From positions 248,001 through 312,000 of the forward strand of contig NZ_BTGQ01000002.1 in the NCBI RefSeq assembly GCF_036985505.1: a DNA stretch of 64,000 bases, written 5' to 3'. Made by a program: the position numbers and the translations under genes. A model generated the notes under the pieces. The model worked only from the letters and a program-made list of their open reading frames with translations, did no database searches and was not told the DNA's origin. Shown piece after piece: positions 16,724-26,381 of this stretch (within the stretch, counting starts at the first letter, position 1; every line of letters starts with the position of its first letter). The stretch comes from Croceitalea sp947503285 (GTDB lineage Bacteria > Bacteroidota > Bacteroidia > Flavobacteriales > Flavobacteriaceae).

Positions 16724-17889
16724 TTACGCAATGCTTGGTCAATATCTGCAATGATGTCATCAATATGTTCTAAACCAACTGATATTCTTACCATTCCTGA
16801 GGTAATACCCACGGCCATCTGTTCTTCCTCTGAAAGTTTGCTATGGGTCGTCGATGCCGGGTGTGTTACAATGCTTCTTGAATCCCCCAAATTTGCCGAA
16901 AGGGATAGTAATTTTATAGCGTCGAAGAAAAGTCGTCCAGCTTCTGACCCACCTTTTACTTCAAAGGCTACTACACAGCCGCCCGCCTTCATTTGCTTTT
17001 TGGCCACTTCATATTTCGGGTGTGATTTTAAAAAGGGATATTTCACCCAGTTCACTTTTGCATGACCTTCTAAAAACTCTGCCAATTTTAAAGCATTTTC
17101 GCAATGTCTGTCTACTCGTAACGCCAATGTTTCTAGACTTTTTGAAAGCACCCAGGCATTAAAGGGGGATAAGGCCGGACCCGTGATTCTTGAAAACCGA
17201 TATACTTTATCAATCAATGCAGTGCTACCAACTGTAATTCCTGCCAAGACCCTACCTTGCCCATCCATCAGTTTTGTTCCAGAATGAATCACCAAATCAG
17301 CGCCAAACTTTATTGGTTGCTGTAAATAAGGGGACGCAAAACAATTGTCGATAATTAAAATCAAATCGTGTTTTCTAGCAATTTTTCCCAAAACCTCTAA
17401 ATCAAGAATATCGACCCCAGGATTGGTTGGTGACTCGGCATAAATCAATTTGGTTTTTTCTGTGACCAGCCCATCAATCGATTCTAAATCGTCAATCTGA
17501 AAATAGCTATGTGAAATGTTCCATTTCGGAAAGAAATTATTGAATAGGGAATGCGTAGAACCAAAAATATTTTTAGCCGATAGTATATGATCTCCGCTAT
17601 TCAGCAAAGCTGCCAATGTCGAAAACACGGCAGCCATGCCCGAGGCGAATGCAAAACCAGCTTCTGCCCCCTCCATTTTACATACTTTAGCTACAAACTC
17701 GTTAGAATTGGGGTTTGAATATCTTGAATAGATATTACGTTCTTTTTCTTCAGCAAAAGAAGCACGCATATCTTCAGCATCCTCAAAAACAAAACTAGAG
17801 GTAAGATACATGGGGGTGGAATGTTCTAAAAACTGCGTCCGTTCCGTTTGTGTTCTAATTGCTTCTGTCTCAAATTCCCTTTTACTCAT
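16720..17889 (-). CDS. metZ: Trans-sulfuration PLP enzyme, O-succinyl/acetylhomoserine sulfhydrylase type
   Basis: 389 residues, Cys/Met metabolism PLP family. PLP lysine in VIHSGTKLMDGQGRV; FASGMAAVFSTLAALL and IDNCFASPYLQQP are typical. It converts an O-acylhomoserine plus sulfide to homocysteine; gene context (metY, MetX-like domain) favours direct sulfhydrylation. Cystathionine gamma-synthase activity cannot be excluded from sequence. 33 bp separate it from the metX-thrA fusion, so it is cotranscribed. Having both MetZ and MetY in one operon is redundant on paper. Confidence 0.88.
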   Translation of the reverse strand: MSKREFETEAIRTQTERTQFLEHSTPMYLTSSFVFEDAEDMRASFAEEKERNIYSRYSNPNSNEFVAKVCKMEGAEAGFAFASGMAAVFSTLAALLNSGDHILSAKNIFGSTHSLFNNFFPKWNISHSYFQIDDLESIDGLVTEKTKLIYAESPTNPGVDILDLEVLGKIARKHDLILIIDNCFASPYLQQPIKFGADLVIHSGTKLMDGQGRVLAGITVGSTALIDKVYRFSRITGPALSPFNAWVLSKSLETLALRVDRHCENALKLAEFLEGHAKVNWVKYPFLKSHPKYEVAKKQMKAGGCVVAFEVKGGSEAGRLFFDAIKLLSLSANLGDSRSIVTHPASTTHSKLSEEEQMAVGITSGMVRISVGLEHIDDIIADIDQALRK

Positions 17890-17922
17890 TCTTCTTTATC
17901 TGGTTTCCAAAAAAGCTTGAAA

Positions 17923-20900
17923 CTACAATTTCTCCGCAATTCTTAAGATATCTCCAAAAACCCCTCTTGCCGTAACGGCGGCACCAGCACCGGCACCTTG
18001 AATGACAATTGGATTTTCACCATACGACTCCGTAAAAATTTCAATAATGGAATCTGCACCAGAGACTTGCCCCAAAGCACTGCTCTTGGGTACTGAAATC
18101 AGTTTCACTTCTAGAATCCCTTTCTCTTTTTGCAAATCACCATGCAAATCGCCTACATATCGCAAAACATGGTTTGGTTTTTGAGCATTCTTAATTGCTG
18201 TAAAAGTTTCGTTCAATTCATCAGTTTGTCGTAAAAATGCTGATAAGTCAACATCTTGCAGTTTAGCTGGAATCAAATTTTCAATGACGATATCAGAAAA
18301 TTCGTTTTTGAGTTCTAGCTCCCTAGCCAAAATCAATAATTTTCGGGCGACATCATTGCCTGATAAGTCTTCACGTGGATCAGGTTCTGTATAACCATTT
18401 TCTAAAGCTACTTTTAATACTTCTGAAAAAGGGTGGTCATTTTCAGAGAAGGTATTGAACATATAACTTAAAGAACCAGAGAAGACCCCTTTAATCCGTG
18501 TAATGTTCTCTCCTGACAAATGCAATAAATTAATGGTATCTATTAAGGGCAAGCCTGCACCAACATTAGTTTCGTACAAATATCTTTTCTGATGTTCGGC
18601 CAAGTTTTTGCGTACTAATTGATAATAATCAAAGTCTAAAGTATTTGCAATCTTATTAGATGAGACCAAATCAAATCCGGCAGCTATCAAATGAAAATAA
18701 TGGTTAACAAAATTGGAGCTTGCCGTATTATCTATGGCAATAAGGTTCTCTAAGTGATGCTCTTCGGCAAACTTGGTTACATCACTTAAAGTGTAAGGTC
18801 TTCCCTCTGCCATTACGTGTTGTTTCCAATTTTTTTGTATTCCGGCTGCATTTAGCACAACTTTTTTAGAATTGGCAACGGCAAAAACCCGTAAATCGAG
18901 TCCCTTTCGGTTTTTTATTTTTTGATAGGAAGTCAAAATCTGGTCAATCAAAGTTCCACCTACGGTTCCATGCCCAAAAACGGCTAGGTTGATACGCTTG
19001 CTCACCCCAAAAATCTGTCCGTGCATCACATTCAAGGCTTTATTCAAATTAGCACTACCGACCACAATGCTAATATTCTTTCCAGAAATGGTATTATTGA
19101 AAAGCAGCGGTACAATACCGTTTTTTATTAATGCATTATAGGGATGGTGAAAGGTGCTCAAATCTTGCCCTACTATGGAGATGACGGCGATATCCTTTTT
19201 AATGGTGATCGTATTCACATCTTTTGCGGAATAGTCGGTTGCAAATTCTGAATCCAACGCCAACTTGGCTTCCTCTGCCTGGTCGGCATCAACCACCAGA
19301 CCTATGCCCCGTTCTGACGAACCTTGCGAAATAATGCTTACATTAATGTTATGTTTTCCTAAGGTGTTGAAAATTCGGGCATCGATACCTACTTTGCCCA
19401 GTAGGCCTCTACCCTCTAAATTGATCAGTGCTACGTTTTCGATGACCGAAAGGGATTTAATACCCTCTTTTTTAGCTTTTGAACTGATCAATGTTCCTTG
19501 TGAATTCGCATTGAAGGTATTCAGAATTCGAAGTGGGATATTTTTTTCAATTAGGGGTATGATGGTTTTCGCATGCAATACCTTTGCACCAAAATTAGCC
19601 AATTCATTGGCCTCTTCGTAAGAAAGATGTTCAATCACCTTTGCTTGATTGACATAATCTGGGTTTGCCGTAAAAATTCCATCAACATGGGTGTAATTCA
19701 ATACTTCTGAAGCATCTAAATAGTTTGCGAAAAGGGCAGCCGTGTAATTGCTTCCGTTTCTACCTAAAGTCGTGGTCTCCCCTTTGCCATTGGCCGCAAT
19801 AAACCCTGTAATAATCGGAATACTTTTAGGTGCCAATCGTGAAAACTTTTGAAGTACCTTTTCTTTGGATATCGTTTCGTGAACCCTGGCGTTTCCGAAA
19901 TTACTGTCCGTCTGCAACAATTCCCTAGTGTCGATTAAAACCGCAGGCACCCCTTTTTCTTTTAATAAAGAAACCACCAGTTTACAAGAAATCAATTCGC
20001 CAACTGCTAGCACTTCGTCCTTTGTTTTTAGACTATAATCCCCAATTAAGGAGACCCCTTCCAAACGTTTCGAAATGTATTGTATCTCATTTGAAAAATC
20101 AATGTTGGGATCAACTGCTTTTTGATACCCCTCTAGATTTGATAACGACTCACGATCAACGATTCCTTCCACCGCATTTTGAAGCAGATCTTCCAAGGTA
20201 TCGGTGGCCTTTTCACGGGCAGATAATACCACCCCGATACGCTCATCATTTTTATGGTGTTCCGAAATAATTTCAAGCACGCGTTCAAGTCCTTCACCAT
20301 TGCTTAAAGACTTTCCCCCAAACTTTAGGATTTTCAACCCTTTTTGGGTATTCCCTTTTTGAAAAACACCTTCCAACAAGCGTTGAAGTTGTTGAAATTC
20401 CATCAAAAAGGCATCGTGACCGTGAACCGATCGTACTTCCCCATAGGTCACATTACTGTTCGCCTGGGCAAGCTGTTTAAAAGTTTCCTTGTTTTCCTCA
20501 GCGGTAAAAAACAAATCTGAATCCACCCCGATAATATGGATATTGGTACTACTCTTCTGCAAGGCCTCAAAGGCGTGATCCCCATATCTGGTAATATCAA
20601 TGGTTTTTAAAAGTTGGTTCATCAATTTATAAGCTGATAATTGAAATCGCTCTTGCAACTTTTTACCATGGTGCATCAGCCAACTTTCTACATTAAAAAC
20701 CTGTAGCTCTTCATTTGTGCCCCTTTGAAACCGTTCTTTGAACGATTCTGGGGTTCGATAACAGAGCATGGCATGCATTCTTGCATCATGTACGGGTTGT
20801 CTGCTGTTTACGAGTATCTGCTCTTGAATCTGGCAATTGGCGATAAGCCAATCGGTGGACTTCCAGTCTGAGGCAACAGGTATCAAATGCTCGGTGATTC

Positions 20901-21309
20901 CAGGATTCAAGGCAGCCATTTCCCAAGCAATCCCGCCACCCAAAGAACCTCCGATGATGGCATAGAGTTTTGTAATCTTCAATTGTTTTAATCCCCGCAA
21001 AAAGATTTCGGCAATATCACCCGCGACAAAGTCTTTATACCGTTCTATTACAAAGCCATCATAACCGTTACCGGGTATGTTGAACGCCAAAACGGAATAA
21101 ATGTTCGTATCGATGCACTTTCTCTCACCTATAATATCAGACCACCACCCTTTTTCCCCTGCAACATTGGAATTACCGGTCAAAGCATGGTTCACTAAGA
21201 CAATGGGTGCCGTATGTAGTGGTCGCCCAAAGACCTCGTAAGATAATTCAAGGTCTTGTTGATGGCCACTTCGAGTACTGTAATCTTTGATTTCTAGTTT
21301 AGAGAGCAT
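17923..21309 (-). CDS. Fusion of MetX-like acyltransferase, aspartate kinase and homoserine dehydrogenase
   Basis: 1128 residues. Residues 1-325 are an alpha/beta hydrolase of the MetX type: NHALTGN oxyanion region, nucleophile elbow GGSLGGG, acid in GVDSDLFF and His in VHGHDAFL. Residues about 328-780 are aspartokinase (LKFGGKSL start, GRNGSNYTAA) with two ACT-like regulatory segments (IDARIFNTLGKHNINVSI). Residues about 790-1128 are homoserine dehydrogenase (FGHGTVGGTLIDQ, GAGLPLIDT, GSLSYMFN). It would carry out aspartate phosphorylation, homoserine formation and homoserine acylation. It lies between metY and metZ under the SAM-I riboswitch. The fused layout is, as far as I know, found in other Flavobacteriaceae. 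Confidence 0.93.
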   Translation of the reverse strand: MLSKLEIKDYSTRSGHQQDLELSYEVFGRPLHTAPIVLVNHALTGNSNVAGEKGWWSDIIGERKCIDTNIYSVLAFNIPGNGYDGFVIERYKDFVAGDIAEIFLRGLKQLKITKLYAIIGGSLGGGIAWEMAALNPGITEHLIPVASDWKSTDWLIANCQIQEQILVNSRQPVHDARMHAMLCYRTPESFKERFQRGTNEELQVFNVESWLMHHGKKLQERFQLSAYKLMNQLLKTIDITRYGDHAFEALQKSSTNIHIIGVDSDLFFTAEENKETFKQLAQANSNVTYGEVRSVHGHDAFLMEFQQLQRLLEGVFQKGNTQKGLKILKFGGKSLSNGEGLERVLEIISEHHKNDERIGVVLSAREKATDTLEDLLQNAVEGIVDRESLSNLEGYQKAVDPNIDFSNEIQYISKRLEGVSLIGDYSLKTKDEVLAVGELISCKLVVSLLKEKGVPAVLIDTRELLQTDSNFGNARVHETISKEKVLQKFSRLAPKSIPIITGFIAANGKGETTTLGRNGSNYTAALFANYLDASEVLNYTHVDGIFTANPDYVNQAKVIEHLSYEEANELANFGAKVLHAKTIIPLIEKNIPLRILNTFNANSQGTLISSKAKKEGIKSLSVIENVALINLEGRGLLGKVGIDARIFNTLGKHNINVSIISQGSSERGIGLVVDADQAEEAKLALDSEFATDYSAKDVNTITIKKDIAVISIVGQDLSTFHHPYNALIKNGIVPLLFNNTISGKNISIVVGSANLNKALNVMHGQIFGVSKRINLAVFGHGTVGGTLIDQILTSYQKIKNRKGLDLRVFAVANSKKVVLNAAGIQKNWKQHVMAEGRPYTLSDVTKFAEEHHLENLIAIDNTASSNFVNHYFHLIAAGFDLVSSNKIANTLDFDYYQLVRKNLAEHQKRYLYETNVGAGLPLIDTINLLHLSGENITRIKGVFSGSLSYMFNTFSENDHPFSEVLKVALENGYTEPDPREDLSGNDVARKLLILARELELKNEFSDIVIENLIPAKLQDVDLSAFLRQTDELNETFTAIKNAQKPNHVLRYVGDLHGDLQKEKGILEVKLISVPKSSALGQVSGADSIIEIFTESYGENPIVIQGAGAGAAVTARGVFGDILRIAEKL

Positions 21310-21352
21310 AATTGAAATACATGTTCAGACCAAAACCCGCCACACGCAGATA

Positions 21353-21390
21353 CCCTCCATCATCGACTATGTTCAAGATGATAAGGAGGG
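21353..21390. other. Imperfect hairpin between metY and the metX-thrA fusion
   Basis: CCCTCCATCATC (21353-21364) pairs with GATGATAAGGAGGG (21377-21390) with a 2-nt bulge and 12-nt loop. No T-run follows, so it is not a classical terminator. It could stabilise or process the operon mRNA between the two genes. Confidence 0.4.
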
Positions 21391-21405
21391 AGTCTCTTAA
21401 AGGTG

Positions 21406-22698
21406 TTAGGCTAAAACCGATTTATCGATACTTGCAAAGGCTTGTTCTAAATCTTCTTTTAAATCATCGATATCTTCGAGACCTACAGAGAGTCTAATCA
21501 AATCTTGGGTTACTCCCGCGCTTAATTGCTGTTCTTCACTCAACTGTTGGTGTGTCGTGCTTGATGGATGGATAATCAATGATTTGGTGTCACCAATATT
21601 CGCCAATAAAGAGAATACTTTGGTAGCATCGGTCAATTTTTTCGCAGCCTCAAAACCACCTTTAACACCAAAAGTGACCAAACCACTTTGTCCTTTTGGC
21701 AAATACTCTTGTGCCAACTCGTAGTACTTGTTTCCTTTGAGTCCCGGGTAATTTACCCATGCTACTTCTTCCCTTTCTTGCAACCATTCTGCCAATGCAA
21801 GGGCATTTTTACTGTGTTGTTTGATTCGAACGGGCAAGGTCTCCAACCCTTGAATAATTTGAAAGGCATTAAACGGGCTAATCGCACCACCAAAATCACG
21901 AAGTCCTTCTAAAATCAATTTAAAGGTGAACGCGGCCGCGCCTAATGCTTCACTATATACCAACCCGTGATACCCTGCGGATGGTTCTGTAAATTCAGGA
22001 AATTTTCCATTGGTCCAATCAAAGGTTCCTGCATCAATAATAGCGCCACCTAAAGCCGTTCCATTTCCGTTAATGTACTTTGTCAATGAGTGGATGACCA
22101 AATTTGCACCATGCTCAATCGGATTCAATAATCCGGGTGTTGCGACGGTATTGTCTACAATAAAAGGTACTTTCGCTGCTTTGGCCTCTTTGGAAATCGC
22201 TTTTAAATCAAGCACGTCCAATTTTGGGTTTCCTAAAGATTCCACAAAAATGGCCCTAGTATTGTCTTGAACCGCCTTACCGAAATTTGCTGGGTCTGAG
22301 GCATCAACAAAAGTAGTCGTAATCCCTAGTCTTGGTAAGGTTACGTTTAATAAGTTGAACGTACCTCCATACAAACTACTTGAAGCGACGATATGATCAC
22401 CAGCTTTCAATAGGGTCAATAATCCTGTGGAAATAGCTGCTGTACCAGATGCGAACACCACAGCCCCCACACCACCTTCAATCGCCGCCAATCGCTCTTG
22501 TAATATTTGATTGGTAGGATTGTTTAGTCTCGTGTAGATGAAACCAAGCTCTGCCAACGAAAATAAATTCGCGGCATGATCCGTGTCGTTGAATACGTAA
22601 GATGTAGATTGGTAGATAGGTACCGCCCTTGTGCCACCTGTTTGGGTTGTGTCATGCCCAGCATGCAATGCGTTTGTTGCTAATTTTTGATTACTCAT
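21406..22698 (-). CDS. metY: O-acetylhomoserine aminocarboxypropyltransferase (sulfhydrylase)
   Basis: 430 residues, the usual MetY length, with ALHAGHDTTQTGGTRAVPIY near the start, FASGTAAISTGLLTLL, and the PLP lysine in VIHSLTKYINGNGTALGG. It converts O-acetylhomoserine and sulfide to homocysteine. First gene of the SAM-I-controlled operon metY - metX/thrA - metZ - membrane protein - rrf2. The intergenic gap to the fusion gene is 96 bp with a hairpin but no terminator. Confidence 0.94.
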   Translation of the reverse strand: MSNQKLATNALHAGHDTTQTGGTRAVPIYQSTSYVFNDTDHAANLFSLAELGFIYTRLNNPTNQILQERLAAIEGGVGAVVFASGTAAISTGLLTLLKAGDHIVASSSLYGGTFNLLNVTLPRLGITTTFVDASDPANFGKAVQDNTRAIFVESLGNPKLDVLDLKAISKEAKAAKVPFIVDNTVATPGLLNPIEHGANLVIHSLTKYINGNGTALGGAIIDAGTFDWTNGKFPEFTEPSAGYHGLVYSEALGAAAFTFKLILEGLRDFGGAISPFNAFQIIQGLETLPVRIKQHSKNALALAEWLQEREEVAWVNYPGLKGNKYYELAQEYLPKGQSGLVTFGVKGGFEAAKKLTDATKVFSLLANIGDTKSLIIHPSSTTHQQLSEEQQLSAGVTQDLIRLSVGLEDIDDLKEDLEQAFASIDKSVLA

Positions 22699-22838
22699 GA
22701 TTTTGTTTTTAAAAGTTAAGCCCTTCGACTCCGCTCAAGGCACAAAAAATAAAAAAGCCAAACCCTAGCCTGCCGACATTGCGGTTAGGTAAAATCAAAA
22801 AGTTATAAGAAAGCGTTTCGAAAATAATTTCGATGACT

Positions 22839-22983
22839 GTTATCCTTCCCAACTAAGGTCGATTTTTACCGGCCATAAGTTCCAAGTCTTTCTTGGAATG
22901 GGTAGAATTTAGCACCTTCTTTGCATAGAACAAAGGGTTGCTAAGGCTTCAAAGGGTCTAATCCCTCCACCTTTCTTGATAAC
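22839..22983 (-). promoter_or_regulatory. SAM-I (S-box) riboswitch upstream of metY
   Basis: Minus-strand core GTTATCAAGAAAGGTGGAGG, then GAAGCCTTAGCAACC and AAGGTGCTAAATTC. P1 closes with GATAAC at 22839-22844, perfectly complementary to GTTATC at 22978-22983. The P4 side is longer than in the metH1 copy: a CCATTCCAAG/CTTGGAA..ATGG hairpin plus about 25 extra nt. The metY start lies 140 nt downstream, with a T-rich tract (about 22743-22760) in between that could belong to the expression platform. A CTTGAGCGGAGTCGAAGG motif (22727-22742 region) near the start resembles a dispersed flavobacterial repeat. Confidence 0.93.
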
Positions 22984-23122
22984 TATTCAATACGTGTTTG
23001 AACTTATGAAACAAATATAACGTCAGAAATATTTAATATCCTAATGGAATTAAAAAAATTTAAAAAAGACCTTGAAATTTGGTGTGATAATTAGCCCATC
23101 ACCTCAATTCAAGAAAAAGAAT

Positions 23123-23656
23123 TCAAATACCTTGCTCCTTTTTTCTAGTTCTCTTCATTTTATAAAACCCTTTATCAGCAACATAAATCGTTTTGTGTAC
23201 CTCACAAAAAATTTTTGAACCTTCCTTATCCGTCAAAAAGGACGTTTTCACCAACTCAATTTCATTTTTTTCGGCGACATCAGCTTTAATCCGTTTTACT
23301 TCTTCTTTCGTAAAGCTGAATTCTGCATACAAATCTTCTTTTGCCGGCCTTTTAAAATTTATCTGGGCCGATTTATCCCAGACCACAAAACCCTTATCCA
23401 GTATATTCATCAATTGTACCATTGGTATGGGATCGACAGCTGAAAACATACTACCGCCAAAAATGGAATTCACATAATTTCTATTCTTGTAAGAAATCGG
23501 TAGTTTAACTTTAATGTACATCAGGTCTTTACTGACCTCAATAATCCTTCCTGTACTTCGCCGATACATTGGGGACAGATTGAAACCATGCTTGAATAAT
23601 TTATGCTTGCTTATAAATTGAGTTCCAACAGCAGCTAGTTTTTGATAAAAGGACAT
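23123..23656 (-). CDS. DUF4442 domain protein (hotdog-fold thioesterase-like)
   Basis: 177 residues. The pattern SIFGGSMFSAVDPIPMVQLM in the middle and the downstream beta strands fit DUF4442, a hotdog-fold family related to acyl-CoA thioesterases (PaaI/YiiD-like). No signal peptide, so cytoplasmic. Substrate unknown. It starts 10 bp downstream of the CocE/NonD hydrolase gene's stop on the same strand and is probably cotranscribed with it. Confidence 0.82.
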   Translation of the reverse strand: MSFYQKLAAVGTQFISKHKLFKHGFNLSPMYRRSTGRIIEVSKDLMYIKVKLPISYKNRNYVNSIFGGSMFSAVDPIPMVQLMNILDKGFVVWDKSAQINFKRPAKEDLYAEFSFTKEEVKRIKADVAEKNEIELVKTSFLTDKEGSKIFCEVHKTIYVADKGFYKMKRTRKKEQGI

Positions 23657-23665
23657 GGACCCGAA

Positions 23666-25600
23666 TTAATTCAAAATTGAAAACTCAACACTGGAATCGG
23701 TAAACACCGTATGGGTCTGTGTTTTAAAATCTTCCTCATCAGCTTTAAAGATATTCTCCACATAAGTCTGCGGATTTAAATCAATCAAAGGAAACCAGGT
23801 ACTTTGTACCTGAATCTGTAGCTTATGTCCTTTTTTGAAGGTGTGAAACACATCTTGCAATTTGATATTGACATCGGTCTTTTTATTTGGTGTAAAAGGT
23901 TCTGGCTTGGAGAAACTGTTACGGAACCGACCCCGTAGCACCTCGCTACGCACCATCAAATGGTAATTGCTCATTTTTAAGTGGTCTTGCATCTCTTCAT
24001 TGGTTTCGGTTTCAGCAGGGTGCACATCAATCACTTTTACAATCCAGTCTGCCGCATCACCCGTAGTGGCAACTTTTAAGTTGGCCATAATAGCTCCGGC
24101 TAGGGTCAGATCTTCCTCTAAAACATCGGTTTCAAAGACCAACACATCAGAACGTCGCGCCGCAAAACGCTGATCATCGGTCATGTACTTTCTTGGCGTA
24201 AATACCGATTTGACATCTTCAGAATAAGGTACCGGTTTTTTGATATCACTGACAAACCGAAGGGCCGTAATGCCCTTTTGCGTTGAGGTCAACTCTTGAT
24301 TTTGAGACAAAAACATTTTTTGTTTCACCACGCCCTCAGGGGGCCATGAGCTATACTCTTTCCATTCTTTACGACCTGAATCATAGACATAAGCTTCGGG
24401 TAAACCTGTATTGCCATCTGCCTCACCTTTTAGAAAGTGGTTGAAAAATTTGGTTTCAATATTGTCTTGATAAAAATTGGATACGGAGTCGCCAAAAAAA
24501 TAATTGCCCACTACGGTACGGTCGGCACGTCTTGCCCATCGGCCATGGTCCCATGGGCCGAAGACCATCGTGTTGTACCCCTCAGTGTGCTTTTCAATAT
24601 TCTTATAGGTCTCTAAAGGGCCGTACAGATCTTCGGCATCGAACCATCCTCCCACAATCATGGTGGCCACGTGTGATTTCGACTTATCCAAATGTTGAAT
24701 TAGCCCTCTACTTTGCCAAAGCTCATCGTAATTCGGGTGTTCTTTAAGTTCATTCCAGAAAAAATCATCAGTCATATCATCGGGTGACATCGATACTTCG
24801 TCTTTCAATCCATATTCGAAAAAGGAATTTAAATTTTTTAAAGGACCCTTATCCAAAAAGAATTGGTATTGATCTTCGGTACCCAAACTGGGTAAGGTAT
24901 ACCATGCCGTATCAATAGGTTGATCACCGTTTGGCCTTGGTGTACCAAACAGGGAAGTTGCCCTAAAATAACTCAACAAATAGGCACCATTATGGTGAAA
25001 ATCGTCGAAGAAGAAATCTCCAATGCAAGCCTGTGGCGAAGAGGCCTTTAACGCAGGGTGGGCATCAATGGTCGCATAAGTGGCATAATATCCCGGATAT
25101 GAGATTCCCCAAACCCCAACATTACCATTGTTATGTTCGACATTGTTTACCAACCATTCAATGGTATCATAGGTATCGGTACTTTCGTCAACTTGGGTAC
25201 TATCCGTTTTATTGGGAATGTAAGCCCGCATATTTTCATAATGCCCTTCACTTAACCATCTGCCACGTACATCTTGGTATACGATGATATTGCCTTCTTT
25301 CATTAAATTGATATTAGGGCCGATTTGTTTTCTAAAATTACCTTCACCATAAGGCCTCGAACTATAGGGCGTTCGCTGCATCAGAATGGGATATTCTTTT
25401 GAGGTATCTTTTGGAGTGTATATGGTGGTATGCAACGTAGTTCCATCACGCATCTCGATATCCACTTCTTTTTTGGAATAGTTGTCTTGCACATAGGTAT
25501 CGATAACTTCCACGGTTTCCGTCTTTTTAACGGTTTTTGTACAGGAAACCACAATTGTGGATAACAAACAAAGGATTGCGGATTTTGATAGGAATTTCAT
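23666..25600 (-). CDS. CocE/NonD family hydrolase (X-Pro dipeptidyl-peptidase S15-like), lipoprotein
   Basis: 644 residues. Lipoprotein signal ending VVSC (Cys about residue 20). The S15-type alpha/beta hydrolase contains the nucleophile motif GVWGISYPGYYA, a GGWFDAEDLYGP region with the catalytic Asp and GPWDHGRWARR with the catalytic His. The C-terminal jelly-roll domain (about 450-644) is typical of this family. It acts in the periplasm or at the outer membrane as an ester/amide hydrolase or glutaryl-7-ACA-acylase-like enzyme; the substrate is not deducible. Confidence 0.9.
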   Translation of the reverse strand: MKFLSKSAILCLLSTIVVSCTKTVKKTETVEVIDTYVQDNYSKKEVDIEMRDGTTLHTTIYTPKDTSKEYPILMQRTPYSSRPYGEGNFRKQIGPNINLMKEGNIIVYQDVRGRWLSEGHYENMRAYIPNKTDSTQVDESTDTYDTIEWLVNNVEHNNGNVGVWGISYPGYYATYATIDAHPALKASSPQACIGDFFFDDFHHNGAYLLSYFRATSLFGTPRPNGDQPIDTAWYTLPSLGTEDQYQFFLDKGPLKNLNSFFEYGLKDEVSMSPDDMTDDFFWNELKEHPNYDELWQSRGLIQHLDKSKSHVATMIVGGWFDAEDLYGPLETYKNIEKHTEGYNTMVFGPWDHGRWARRADRTVVGNYFFGDSVSNFYQDNIETKFFNHFLKGEADGNTGLPEAYVYDSGRKEWKEYSSWPPEGVVKQKMFLSQNQELTSTQKGITALRFVSDIKKPVPYSEDVKSVFTPRKYMTDDQRFAARRSDVLVFETDVLEEDLTLAGAIMANLKVATTGDAADWIVKVIDVHPAETETNEEMQDHLKMSNYHLMVRSEVLRGRFRNSFSKPEPFTPNKKTDVNIKLQDVFHTFKKGHKLQIQVQSTWFPLIDLNPQTYVENIFKADEEDFKTQTHTVFTDSSVEFSILN

Positions 25601-25698
25601 AGTAATCGGATTGATTTTTTAAAACTACGAAGAATTATTTTTTTTAAGCAGCACTTATGCTATCGCCACTTTAAAATATCAACACATGATAGTTTGTT

Positions 25699-25730
25699 AA
25701 ACCACCTGCCCTTGGCAAGGGGAGGTGGTT
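25699..25730. repeat. 32-bp palindrome downstream of metK
   Basis: AACCACCT and AGGTGGTT arms around CCCTTGGCAAGGG form a strong, almost perfect palindrome. It resembles the GGGAGGTGG-containing palindromes of the tandem array at 25803-26370 and may be a member of the same repeat family. It could also serve as a bidirectional terminator. Confidence 0.6.
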
Positions 25731-25802
25731 TTCCCTGAAAGTGGAAAAGCGGAAAGGTGACATGTCTTGATTACATTTAAAAAAGATTCACCATATGGAA
25801 TT

Positions 25803-26370
25803 TATCTCCCCCTCTCTTCCCGATTAGCATCGGAAATTCATTCCCCTCTTAAAATAAGAGGGGAGCTACAAAAAGTTAGCCCGTAATAATCAGAAGCTTC
25901 TCCCTTAATTTAGGGATGTGACAACAAGCCTAGCGAGGTTGGCGGAGGGATGACAAAGAATTTGTGGTTACAAAATCCACAAGCAAAAAGGTTCCATTCA
26001 AAATCAAAACTATCTCCCCTTTCTTCCCGACCAACGTCGGAAATTCATTCCCCCCCTAATATAAGAAGGGAGCTACAAAAGGTTAGCCCATAATAATCAA
26101 AAGCTCCTCCCTTAAGTTAAGGGAGGTGGCAACAAGCGCAGCGATGTTGACGGAGGGATGACAAAGAATTTGTGGTTACAAAATCCACAAGCAAAAAGGT
26201 TCCATTCAAAATCAAAACTATCTCCCCTTTCTTCCCGATTAACATCGGAAATTCATTCCCCTCTTAAAATAAGAAGGGAGCTACAAAAGGTTAGCCCATA
26301 ATAATCAAAAGCTCCTCCCTTAAGTTAAGGGAGGTGGCAACAAGCGCAGCGATGTTGACGGAGGGATAAG
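25803..26370. repeat. Tandem array, period 208 bp, 2.7 copies, made of paired palindromes
   Basis: Units begin with TATCTCCCC at 25803, 26011 and 26219; the third is cut at about 26370, 12 bp before the metK stop. Each unit holds a CCCCTCTTAAAATAAGAGGG-type palindrome, then CTCCCTTAAGTTAAGGGAGG, then GACGGAGGGATGAC, and a TTGTGG/CCACAA hairpin. Copies 2 and 3 are almost identical and copy 1 is more diverged. No open frame of note. The whole 25601-26381 gap is this array plus the palindrome at 25699-25730. Confidence 0.9.
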
Positions 26371-26381
26371 AAGCGTGTTTT

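Noticed and set aside
25803..26370. 208-bp repeats as a CRISPR array or an insertion sequence
   Set aside because: The units are too long and have no unique spacers, and no transposase or other open frame is present.
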